From Megalopta genalis (lineage: Eukaryota > Arthropoda > Insecta > Hymenoptera > Halictidae), in NCBI RefSeq assembly GCF_051020955.1, contig NC_135019.1, forward strand, positions 21,953,375 through 22,017,374: 64,000 nt of DNA, read 5' to 3'. The notes beneath the pieces were generated by a model. It was given only the letters and a program-made list of their open reading frames with translations. It did not search any database and was not told where the DNA came from. Shown here in pieces: positions 54,327 through 64,000 of this stretch (positions within the stretch are counted from its first letter, which is position 1; every line of letters begins with the position of its first letter). The position numbers were made by a program, and so were the translations under genes.

Positions 54327-55207
54327 TGTTCATCCCCATAAAATAAATTCGGTCATACAAGTTGCAACAAAAAATATACATACTATAAAGAAATCATAAA
54401 ATTGTATAAAATAATGATATAAAACCACATCGATCATAAATAAATAATAATTTTTAAAATATTAAACTTCTTGAAAAATATTGTTAAACAATAGAGATAT
54501 AAAAATAGTAATACAAATTTTTTAAAAATGTATGTTTATAACTTTTCAACTTAATTTACTTGACCTTGACATAACCTTTGACTCCAAACATGAAACAAGT
54601 GCAATAAAATGTACGATACAATAAAAAGAAAGTACTTTTATAAAAATCAACATGCAGGGCCATGAGAACTCCGGAAAAAATGACCTTTGAACAAACTACT
54701 TTACTATCATATCATCAGATTACCTGTTAATTAATACCAGTGATCCCCTTGGGGTGGGATGCAGAACCTTGGTAGCAAAAGTGGGAGAAGCGAGCAGGCA
54801 CATATAAGCACATGTCGGCGAGACGCGGAGGATAACGGGGCGGGTAAGAATTTGACCTTGACGAAGTTGATCGTCGCGCTACAGTTGTGCGAACGGACCT
54901 TAGACAAAGCAAATTAGAAATATTTTCGACCGCCAGGTGGAACACGTATATGTTTCTGTGACCACAGGTATCGAACACGATGTATCGGTAAAAAAGAATG
55001 TATGAAATACCGACTCAAGGAGGTAAGAAAATTGAACAGTAGCGGAAGAGAGTGAGAAAAAAGCTGAAAGAGAAGGATAGCGACTAAACATGGTTGCCTC
55101 ATTTCATTCCTCACCGCAATGATGCCATGTTGGTAAAACCGTTTCACAAACTTAGTTTCATGAAACTGATTCCTACTTCATGAGCCCGTTCTGTCACGCT
55201 CTAGGTT
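54327..55207. other. AT-rich intergenic stretch
   Basis: No gene, TIR or LTR seen. Short minus-strand frames at 54727-55147 look like chance. Confidence 0.5.
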
Positions 55208-55507
55208 TCTAGACCAGAGGAAGGTGGCATGCGGGGCAGTCCCCATACTCGAGCGGCACGGCAGTTACAGCAACTACGCTCGTCGAATATTGTAAATATC
55301 TCAAGTATAATAAAAAAAATGGTCATTTCTACAACCGAAGCGTCTCAGCTTAGACTTTTTGGAATCGAAATATCCAACTCCAGAACTGCTCACTTGAATA
55401 TTAGCACGTCCATATTAGTTGATATGAACAGTTGTCACGAAGATATTTTACCATGCGCTAGGTTTCTTGATTAGGGGAAGGTGGCATGCGGCGCAAACTC
55501 GTACTTG
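55208..55507 (+). repeat. repeat family D, copy 1
   Basis: About 300 bp that recurs in reverse orientation at 56869-57172. A segment of about 38 bp (CTAGGTTTCTAGACCAGAGG, GGTGGCATGCGG) occurs at both ends in the same direction (from 55200 and from 55459), as in a satellite-like unit. Confidence 0.85.
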
Positions 55508-55544
55508 TGAGCGTCATTTGAAGTAACTTTTTCCTTTGCGAAAA

Positions 55545-56885
55545 TGCAGTCTTCTCCGAACTTGTCAGATTCAAGATAATATTCGTCATACCAAAAAGGG
55601 TATATAAGCAGGCGATATTGAGTCGCCGGTCTCTTAATTGAATTTGGTCGCTCAGTCATTTCGTACATATACCTTCTCTCAAATAAAAGTAATAACAAAA
55701 CTTTTAAGAAAAAGAATTAATATCATATTCATTTAAGAAATAATCCAAGTCATAATCTTAATAGATGTAATAAAATATAAAATATATAAAATTCTAGTTC
55801 GTTTGGTACTGCTACTGAGAGACTCACATTCGTTCTGATTGGCGAGTTTACATTCAACGGAAGTGTAAAAGGACTGTGCAAAGAGAACAGTATTATCTTA
55901 ACGTGTAACGTTCTAGTGTCATAAACAGAAACTGTAAGTACTTATTAAGTGATTTAGAACAATGGAAAGTGCGGGTACAAAACGAAATATTAAAGTGTTC
56001 GATGGTGAACGATACAGTGTTTGGAAATTCCGTGTACGTGCTGTGCTGACAGAACTAAACATTATACACGTAATCGATGAAGAACCACCACTGAATAAAA
56101 CGGAGAAGTGGAATAAAGCAGAAGGCATAATTACAGAGAATCTGGCAGACTCGTTACTATGTTTCGAGAAATCAGAAAACAGGGCGAGAGAAATCTTCTG
56201 AAATTTGGACAATTTGTACGAGCGAAAAAGTCTCGACACTCAACTGGCTCTGCGAAAGAAATTACTGGTTACAAAATTGCAAAATGATACCTCATTGATG
56301 AGACACTTCACGACATTTGATGGCCTAATCACCGAATTGAAAGCAGCTGGAAGAAAATTAGAAGAGATAGATGTAATTTCTCATTTATTATTAACATTTC
56401 TATCATTTTATGATGGAAGCATGAAAGTAAAGCATGAATAAGTAAACTCAGTCCAAATGTACAGTACTATCAAAGGTAATTTTGAACTATGGCATGAACA
56501 CTTGGAACATATTGGAAAAGGTAAATTCTTAATTGGTAAAAAACTTTAAATGTAAATTCAAATAAAACTTTAAAGGTAAATTCTTGAATTGATAAATAAA
56601 ATAATACCAAATAATAACTTATGCGAAGCTTGCATTAAAGGAAAACAAGCACGATTGCCACTTAAAAAGGATAAAGATAAAGATCATGTAAAAGGACCTT
56701 TGTTTATAGTACATTCGGACGTGTGTGGTCCAATCAATCCTTCCACAATAAATAACAAAAATTATTTTGCAACATTCATAGATGAGTACACTCATTATTG
56801 TGTTACGTATTTAATGGAACACAAATCACAACTTTTTAATGTTTTCAAAGATTATGTTGCAAAAAGTGCCGCTCACGAGTCCGAG
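55545..56885 (+). pseudogene. copia-type retrotransposon relic (LTR, gag, integrase start)
   Basis: A short LTR-like part has GGGTATATAAGCAGGCGA (55596) and AATAAAAG (55682). The gag frame from ATG 55962 reads KRNIKVFDGERYSVWKFRVR (UBN2-type copia gag), is stopped by TGA for Trp at about 56199, and resumes NLDNLYERKSLDTQLALRKK to 56441. Positions 56589-56885 encode CEACIKGKQARLP and FIVHSDVCGPINPSTINNKN, YFATFIDEYTHYC, the integrase zinc part and core with both Asp residues. Knuckles, protease and all RT are deleted. The relic lies between inverted D repeats and its last codons run into repeat D. Confidence 0.85.
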
Positions 56886-57172
56886 TCTACCCCGCATGCA
56901 ACCTTCCCCTAATCAAGAAACCTAGCGCGTGGTAAAATATCTTCGTGACAACTGTTTATATCAACTAATATGGACGTGCTAATATTCAAGTGAGCAGTTC
57001 GGGAGTTGGATATTTCGATTCCGAAAAGTCTAAGCTGAGTCACTTCGGTTGTAGAAATGACCATTTTTTTATTATACTTGAGATATTTATAATATTCGAC
57101 GAGCGTAGCTGCTGTAACTGCCGAGCCGCTCGAGTATGGGGACTGCCCCGCATGCCACCTTCTCCTGGTCCG
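56869..57172 (-). repeat. repeat family D, copy 2
   Basis: Reverse complement of 55208-55507 with few differences; the same direct sub-repeats at its ends (CCGCATGC.ACCTTC..CT twice). Confidence 0.85.
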
Positions 57173-57239
57173 AAATATTTTGAATGGAAGTATAAAACTG
57201 TAACGCGTTGTGTTCGAGGTACAATAGAAGGACACAGTG

Positions 57240-57739
57240 TGTAACTCCACTGGACTTTATTCGGAGATGTATATAAATGACGCGCGGTGCGGATTGTTAC
57301 AAGATGAAGCTCGGCGGAATGTTTAGACGAGAAGCAGCTCGGCGGAATACTTGGACGAGAAGAAGCTCGGCGGAATACTTGGACGAGAAGAAGATCGCAG
57401 TTTCTTGCCTCTGTTATTTATATTATGTCCCCTAAAAAGGCCACGCCTTTTTGGGAGACTCGCTGTCTTTTTTTACCCCCGTTTAGTTTGGCGGGGGAGA
57501 CAGCCATCGTCCAACCCTCGCTGTAGGGGCGCGCTGGCCGTTCGGCCGGGTAGCGGTACGCAGCCGGCGACTTTCTCCGCGACTAGGCCTGCAGCACATG
57601 TGGCAGTGATAAAAAATAAAGAGACAAAGGAATTTCCGGTTCTTGCAAACGTCAAGGACGTTTTCTCTCTGCCGAACCCTTGACATCTGCAAGCGGACAG
57701 TTTTATGGTTATTACGGTCGCCGACCGTGTGCCGCTACA
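57240..57739 (-). repeat. possible solo LTR with minisatellite
   Basis: Read on the minus strand it starts TGTAGCGGCACACGG (57739), has a TATTTATA-type box near 57418, AATAAAG near 57257, and ends GAGTTACA. The 28-bp repeats at 57304-57387 lie inside. I found no target duplication or second copy, so LTR identity is tentative. Confidence 0.35.
57304..57387. repeat. 28-bp tandem repeat, three units
   Basis: Units start at 57304, 57332 and 57360, each like AAGAAGCTCGGCGGAATACT followed by TGGACGAG; the first unit is the most diverged. Confidence 0.9.
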
Positions 57740-57789
57740 AAACTATGTAACTTATCGATCTGTATTATCGACTGTAACTAACTGTAGTC

Positions 57790-58290
57790 ACCGACAAACT
57801 CGTCTGTGGTGCATCTTTTTTGTTGGAAGAGAACCATGGTGCTAGTAGTGAAAAATGTCGGAACCTCGAAATGGTATTTCAGATCCACTAGCCCCCCGTA
57901 TGTCTTAATTAAGTAAGTAATCAACTGAAAATACACTTCACTGCCTTTGTACATGCTTTATCTCGGTTGCTTCGGTTGTGAATTTTCGATTCGAGCTTTA
58001 AATCTCTCGATATTTACGAAAAACTGTTAGCGGCGGCCATCTTGTGACGTCATGCTCGTGATATTGACACCACTCTGCCCGAATATTGCAAATATCTCCT
58101 CAATAACTGCAAAACGAATATTTCTACAACCGAAGCCCCCGAGTTTAGTCTTTTGGGAATCTAAATTTTCCAGTTGCGAACTGCACACTTCGATATTAAA
58201 GCGTCAGCTTAGTGGATGTAAACCTCTGCAAGCTAATATACGTATATGGTTTTTCTTCTATGTGTGGGTCGTCATAGTGTGCGGCTATCC
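57790..58290 (+). repeat. partial, diverged copy of the TTAA foldback element
   Basis: Follows the central part and right arm of 22562-23459 (for example GTTAGCGGCGGCCATCTTGT, then GACGTCATGCTCGTGA) but lacks the left arm and the terminal TTAA. Divergence is clearly higher than between the two arms of the first copy. Confidence 0.85.
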
Positions 58291-61200
58291 GCCGCCGGGT
58301 TCCGAGTCGTTTGGAAGGAGTAGGCCCTGTTTATTTACCGGTATGGTTGACGGAATGGTATCCGTGCGCTGACGTCTATGTAAATGCACCTTAAAGTTTC
58401 AAAATTTCTGAGGGATGGATGATATTGGTCGAGGTGAAACACCGAGCGAACGGTGCGTGAAAAGAGGGAGACTGTAAGTGCAGTGAAGTAGCAGGGCTAG
58501 ATTTGATGTTCGTAAGGACACACACACACAGCCCGCTGTTTCGTTCTATCACTCTCGATTATCTCTCGTTCTCTGTCTGAAGCAATTGCGCAGTACTGAA
58601 TGCGCAGTAGAATGATGATGGCAGAGAAGCTTCTAGAAGGGGAGAAAAGCTGCATCCAATCATTCCAGTACGCATGCTCGCCATTTTGACTTTATGTCTG
58701 CTAAAGTGATTGTGAACAATTGTGAAGTTGCGTGCCATCTCATTTTACATTGTACGTATTTTAATAACATATTCTAATTAGCGTACATAGAAATTATAAA
58801 TTTTTGCTTATCTGTTGTATTTTTACCTATAGATATCGCTGTACTCATTTTATCATGAATTGTTTAAGAACTTGAGTGATAATTCTGGATTATTATTCTG
58901 CATTATGATTTGAGTGAATATATTAAAATTTGCTTAGTTGTTTAAGATGATTATTAAAATTAGTTGTTTTACTCTCACATACAGACTTATACAGTGTCGT
59001 TCTCTCACAGTATATCTTTCTCTTCTGTCAGTATCTTACTCTATCTTTCTTTAATATCATTTGATAAAATATTTGAAATAGTGCATGAAATGATAGTAAC
59101 TTTATTTTATATGCATATAATTTCTCATAGAAAAAATGGCACGAGTTTATGTATACGAACGCCCAGTGGATGCTGTTTCGACGAATGAGTCCTTCTATGA
59201 GAAATTGAATGTGAGTATCATGTATCAATATTATTTCTTTACTCTTTATATTATCTATATTATTTTTGTGTCTATCTCATTTGTATTATTACTGTCATAT
59301 GTTCATTATAATCATTTTTACATAAAATGAGCAATATGGTACTTAGATAAGTCTTATAAATCTTAGACGCTTAAAGATGAATATTATTTTCTCTACATTA
59401 AATAATCTCTATTTTCTGAACATTAAATAACTTTATAACAGTACATTTTTAATGTTTTGTATTGTATGGACATGCGAAGTATATCCCAATATTAATGTTT
59501 AATCATTGTATCATCAAGTATATGTTTTACACATATTTTCTTATTATGTGCTCCTACGTTCCAACATGTGTTATTAGCTGAATCAATAAAATATTACATC
59601 ATGTCATTGTTAACTTATCAGCAAAAAAATACTACATAAACAATGATAGAGTAGAGTATTTATGAGAGTATTAAACTATGTCATACAAGAAGAATTATTA
59701 CATTACTTCCATGAATAGTAGTAATAATAAGTGGTAGTAATTGATGAGTACTGACACGTGTGACTAGATAGTGGATCTTTATGCAAAATATAAACTTACT
59801 GCACCAATCATAAGAAAGAAAATTTTAATAAAAATGTAATTCTTTTGTTTTAAAAAATAGAACATAATGTAACAAAGTTATTAAATTCGACTAACGTCTT
59901 CGTGGCTCGGTATTTCATTGATTAGTTTTTGTCATAAATGCATAAAATCCGCAGTGTACACATAATCATATGCCATAGCACGACGTATTGTTGCGCAGCG
60001 TCCACCTATTTCATATACCTAAAGTAGTTCCCCGGTTTATCGATCGTCGACTTACCGCCTGTCCACTTACCGACTGTTGCTAGTGTCATCATGTACACTA
60101 TTTTACATTCTAACTCAAAGCCCGTGTGTGGATGCCCTAGAAATTACTAATAGCATTACTAATAGCAATTTTTTGCATATCGTGCTACTTGGCATCATTG
60201 GTAAGTATCCTGTCCCTGTTGTTTTACTAATAATTCATTTTATAATTATTGTTTGTCCAATACTAAACATTTGCTTCAGTTTTTCAAACATTCGAGCGAG
60301 CGGCTGGGTAACTAATTACATCGTTCGACAAGAATATTGATCTGTATTAACCCATGGATGGTCCTTGTAGAGTTCGTCACCAAAAAGATGAATCCGGAAA
60401 CAGAATTGCCCTATAACTCTGAATTTTCGAAAAAACATGAGTTTTTGTAAAATACCCCATTTTGAGTAATTTTGAAGTATGAATTTTGAGTAAAAAGAGG
60501 CATTACGTAAAAACTAAGAACATTAAAAAGTTCGGACTTACCTTAAAAGATAGACGAGAATTTCCTGAACATATCAATATACTCACTTCTTAATTTATTT
60601 TATTTCAAATGGTTGTTAATATTCACCGTCTAGCACGAATTTACTACATACTTATAGCATTGTTTTATATGGACATTTTTTCAAACAAATCGAGAAATTA
60701 AATAATAAATCAACAGTACCGCCCCATACGACCCCAATTTTTCTATGTTCATAAAGCACCTTTTTCTTTCACACTTATTACTACTTTTGAACAATTGCAA
60801 TATTTAATGCACGGATACGAATTTCTTGTCTGTACAAAGTTGTTAAAAGATTACAATTGTGTAATTTTTTCTCCAGTCTAAACATATCTTGATTGAAATC
60901 ATCGCTGACGTTACCTAGATTCGAGGAAATGGTCCAGATAAGTGAATAAGTGCATTTTAAGCGATATAAAGCATTTTTCTCATCATCACGCTTATTATGT
61001 TCTTAAAAAACAATCACAGTTATTGTCCATGAATTGCCGAGGTTTTAATTATATATTATTTAATTTATTTAATTATATATATTCATAACACTTTTACAAA
61101 TATGTCAATGTTTGGAACTTATTAAATAAATTTGAAAGCAACTCAAAGTCTGTTTAGGCGTCATATAATAGTATTTTATAATAAGTTTATTGCTGGATAC

Positions 61201-61531
61201 TCGTGAAAAACAGTTTTAAATGGATAAGTGTTATACTTATTTGAAGTTTAATGAAAATGAAGAAACAGCAGTTGTTATCTCGCGCATCCTTTTGAAACCC
61301 AACGCTATTCCATGCCTTTCTCCGATATAATTTGTGACGTTGTCCTGATCCCGCGAGTTTTAAAACATGGTCAGAGGCAACTCCGGGATTATATGACCCT
61401 TTGGCCAGGCCATGCGCGGCCGTAGGTATGTAATCCACCCGGTACAAAGCGCGTTTTGCAGAAATCCGACACGGAGCACAATATGATGTTTAGGCGCTAG
61501 GCACCGAAAGAAGGTACGGGAAACGCGAAGT
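58291..61531. other. AT-rich intergenic region
   Basis: Apart from the candidate exon at 59136, nothing coding is supported. CATTGGTAAGTATCC at 60195 is another good donor-like site but no ATG-initiated frame leads to it. Positions 60390-60500 belong to the diverged dispersed repeat also seen at 20275-20370 and 63905-64000. Confidence 0.4.
59136..59210 (+). CDS. possible host first coding exon
   Basis: ATG at 59136 (MARVYVYERPVDAVSTNESF, then YEKLN) runs 25 codons to AAT followed by GTGAGTATC, a strong splice-donor match at 59211. The coding part has balanced composition in an AT-rich setting. No second exon, TIR or LTR was found, and the peptide matches nothing I know. It may be the start of a host gene with long introns, a TE exon, or chance. 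Confidence 0.25.
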
Positions 61532-61642
61532 ACAGTAAAATCTCTCGGACTGGCGCCGGGATCGAATTGTAAGGCGTCAACTCTAGCATATGAAGATATA
61601 CTTTCGAGCCTCGCGGCTCGCCTTTATAGTTGCCACCACCTC

Positions 61643-61723
<81 letters not shown>

Positions 61724-61890
61724 TCGGATCGAGCGTAATTATGTGTACATTGCTATGAATACATTGTAGTGATAGAATAAAAACGATGACTTAACTTTTT
61801 TATACATGAATATTTTTCCAATTAAAATGATACCAAACACGACATGCTTTAGACCATATTCATTCATTATACGTAGTAAGTAACTTATTT
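61532..61890 (-). repeat. repeat family B, partial copy 2
   Basis: Starts with TACAGTAAAATCTCTC, as at the right TIR of 28686-29293, and runs in reverse: GGCGCCGGGATCGAATT, CGAGCCTCGCGGCTCG, CATTGTAGTGATAGAATAAA, then AAACACGACATGCTTTAGAC. The left TIR is missing. It contains the (GA)n run at 61646-61722 where copy 1 has CTCTCTCCCTCTC. Confidence 0.75.
61646..61722. repeat. (GA)n microsatellite
   Basis: About 38 GA units, inside family B copy 2. Confidence 0.97.
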
Positions 61891-62057
61891 TATTTGTGAA
61901 AAAAGCACTAGCAAAACCGATTCTTAACATATGAAATATTAAAGTCAAGGTCAAAGATGTCATTCATATGTCTTTCGAAAGAAAGTATCAGTGAAGTTAT
62001 GCTATTCGAACATACGTTCGATGACGGAAAGAGAAGGCCTGGTTAAGGGACGACGAC

Positions 62058-62120
62058 AAGGGAGGAGTCCATGGGTAAGAGATGACGGTAAGGAAGAGTT
62101 TATGGGTAAGAAATGCCGGC
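62058..62120. repeat. 32-bp tandem duplication
   Basis: AAGGGAGGAGTCCATGGGTA and following is repeated, diverged, from 62090 (AAGGAAGAGTTTATGGGTA). Confidence 0.7.
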
Positions 62121-62258
62121 AAGGTAAAGGTTCGATTACATTTTGAGGACGAGCCTACGCGTAGAGTGTATGAAGGAACAGTTTTCTGTACATTTTCCAT
62201 CAACCCTGGAATTTTAAGAGGTCGAACATAGAGAAAGAACGACACTGTTTAGACATGA

Positions 62259-62339
62259 GGTCCTCGAAACTCCACCGCCGATAGCGGTGGGTTGCAGATG
62301 TGGCTTGCTGGAACCGAAGCCACGTTTTCCTGTGAGGAC
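62259..62339 (+). ncRNA. three-way-junction RNA-like fold (hammerhead-like, degenerate)
   Basis: GTCCTC (62260-62265) pairs with GAGGAC (62334-62339). Inside are a hairpin 62270-62292 and a second stem in which 62294-62306 pairs with 62317-62329 with one mismatch. GAAAC (62266-62270) follows the outer stem as in a hammerhead with open stem II, and GTT precedes the second stem. The CTGATGA box is reduced to CTGT (62330-62333), so a working hammerhead is not expected. Confidence 0.3.
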
Positions 62340-62397
62340 AAGAATCAACTCGTCACTCTTGTTCGAATTGTTTTTATGGCGTAACAATGGCAATGTA

Positions 62398-62613
62398 GAG
62401 TAAATTTTCCCTAATCGACACTCAGATTCTGCAAAAAAGTGTACAATTTGGAAAGAGGAGATACGATTATTCGAACCTTGCTGCTCGTTTTTATAGCTGT
62501 TGACAATCGGTAATTACAAAACCGAGTCGCAAGGCTCGAATAATCGCATCTCCTCTTCAAAAATTGTCCATTGTTGTGTACAATCTGAGCGTAAATTAGG
62601 GAGAATTTATCAT
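62398..62613. repeat. imperfect foldback with about 90-bp arms
   Basis: The inner arms 62453-62487 and 62523-62558 pair strongly (GAGGAGATACGATTATTCGA and its mirror). Pairing continues outward, more weakly, to about 62398 and 62613. The tips resemble the CGAGCC..GAGGCTCGAA sequence of family B. Confidence 0.85.
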
Positions 62614-62822
62614 ATTCATAAAACAATGAAACTATTATCAAAATAAAAGTCAATTTGCCTCGATAGTTCCATTCAGCAAAATTCCATGAAAACATGAGAC
62701 AGTAGGTTACACTGCGGTCACCAAATCAGTATAAAAGGCGACTCAAAAAAAGAAAATATACGAACTTGACTATCAACAGTCGTTGAGATTGGTCTTCTTG
62801 ATCACACCGAAAGTGATCCAAA

Positions 62823-63045
62823 CTATATCATGTTTGGTCTCATTTTAATCAGAAAACTATTAGCAATCTGTTAAAAAAAATCAGTATTAAAATGTTAAAA
62901 TTTGAAAAAGCTATGCCATTGTATTATGAGTTGTCTTCCGGGAATTCGAATCAAAGGAGCCGCGTCGTATGCTCGGTCACACGGTTGATCGATTCCGTCG
63001 AACCTTAGAATCGACGTAGCGAGAAAATCGATAAATTACAGGGAC
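62823..63045. repeat. family B fragments, rearranged
   Basis: 62823-62870 matches 28905-28955 in the same direction, whereas 62935-63040 matches 28775-28860 in reverse (GGAGCC, then GAGAAAATCGATAAATTACA). The two parts are therefore in opposite orientations. Confidence 0.5.
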
Positions 63046-63344
63046 GCAGCAATATCACGATGTCAGTGATGACATATTGAAATTACGCCGGGAAGAGAGA
63101 CACCACTGTAGACTGAGAAGTCAAAAAGATAAAATCCTCCAAGGTAAAGATTAGTTGGTTCTAGATCAGTGTTTATAATTGTATCACGAGATTTACAAAT
63201 CAGGCAACCACGAGACGGAATCCGAGTGCCCGCGCTCTTTGACAATATTAGCGTGAGATGTGATAATGGATCATCACCAGATGATAAGTCGCAAAACTCA
63301 GGTGTTCGGCACTATTACAAAAATAGATAATTTTATACGCAAAA

Positions 63345-63600
63345 ATACACGAAAGCACGGTGACGGTCGACGTAGTTCGAAGTTTGTACAATCTTCGCGA
63401 AATGCGCAGGAATCCCCGAGCTGACCGAAAAATACGATATCGGCAATTGTTCACTTTTTTCTGTGACGTAAAATCTCCGAGGAAATTTTCCGGGCGTAAA
63501 GAAAACGACACGAAAATTGCTTAAACGTTTCCTGCGCGGGGCTATTGCGCGAGATGAGACGCACCTCGACGCTCGCTAAACTTCGATCTCTTCGGAATCT
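63345..63600 (+). repeat. diverged copy of 18590-18890
   Basis: Shares AGGAATCCCCGAGCTGACCG and, further on, GCGAGATGAGACGCACCTCG, in the same order as at 18.6-18.9 kb. The family is unknown. Confidence 0.6.
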
Positions 63601-63904
63601 AATTCGTTTCTCGCGCCTACTACTGAGCCACCTTGGGAAATATAATCCTCGGACGGTGGACCGTTTATGACCGCGAGCCATGCAGATCTAAATCTGTATT
63701 GCATTACCCAGTATTTGAATATATAGGGTTTGATTGAATGCTGGACGAAGAACTTTTCGTAAAAATACAAAAATATTGCGGTGAAACTGCGCACGTCGAC
63801 ATTAATTTATAGTTATTTCAGACTGAAAACAATTAATAAATTGTACGCCACTATATTCGAAAAACTTTCCTCTACCTTTTGAGACCAATTAGAACTTTTT
63901 GGCA

Positions 63905-64000
63905 TTTGTACTTTTCATGCAATACCTCATTTTTGTCGAATATTTTAGATTTTTACAAAAGCTCGTTTTTTTTCAAAACCTGAGGGTGATGGAGCAATTC
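63905..64000 (-). repeat. dispersed repeat, cut by window end
   Basis: Imperfect reverse complement of 20275-20370 (TGCAATACCTCA, TTTTTACAAAAGCTCGTTTT). It continues past the window. Sequence 63601-63904 holds nothing recognisable. Confidence 0.6.

Noticed and set aside
61997..62245. 82-codon minus-strand frame
   Set aside because: It spans the 32-bp tandem duplication and has no family features.

Overview
This window looks like a transposon graveyard from an insect nuclear genome. The density and mix of elements (mariner, long-TIR Tc1, piggyBac, Pao/BEL, Ty3/Gypsy, copia, R1-clade non-LTR) and the AT-rich background suggest an ant or other hymenopteran. That assignment is inference, because no host gene is recognisable. 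I see no rRNA gene, convincing tRNA gene, CRISPR array or operon. The only possible host coding signal is a 25-codon ATG exon with a good splice donor near 59.1 kb, and it is weak.

Layout. 0-4.7 kb: remnants of a DUF4817-type Tc1/mariner transposase at both ends of a cluster of three mariner relics, one of them an internally deleted but complete element (2950-3581). 4.8-8.1 kb: a decayed Gypsy (gag, protease, RT start, integrase) carrying an LTR-like block with a purine tract, a TATA box and a hammerhead-ribozyme core (6734-6804). 8.3-13.0 kb: a minus-strand R1-like non-LTR relic split by a TA-flanked mariner (11085-12170). 13.1-17.3 kb: a GC-rich R1-clade element (minus) with ORF1, a damaged endonuclease and a truncated RT. 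17.5-21.2 kb: repeats and unassigned sequence.

21.2-29.5 kb: a minus-strand Pao/BEL element broken by three later insertions: an 898-bp TTAA-flanked foldback element (22562-23459), a 5'-truncated R1 copy with target-site duplications and an intact 613-codon RT segment (25473-28235), and a pogo-like TIR element (28686-29293). The R1 copy itself contains an inverted 249-bp R1 3' end flanked by a 17-bp duplication.

30-47 kb: another DUF4817-type transposase, two Tc1 elements with clear TIRs and TA duplications, a nearly full-length piggyBac transposase with a substituted catalytic Asp, and MITEs. 47.7-54.1 kb: a Gypsy element with partial 5' LTR, a PBS complementary to the 3' end of tRNA-Pro, gag, pol and a 3' LTR. 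54.1-64 kb: foldback repeats, a copia relic between inverted repeats, a second partial TTAA-foldback copy, and diverged repeats matching earlier parts of the window.

The genes form no pathway. Interest lies in nested insertion order, non-autonomous derivatives and ribozyme-like RNA. All coordinates and pairings were read by eye, and family names rest on recognised motifs, not on searches.
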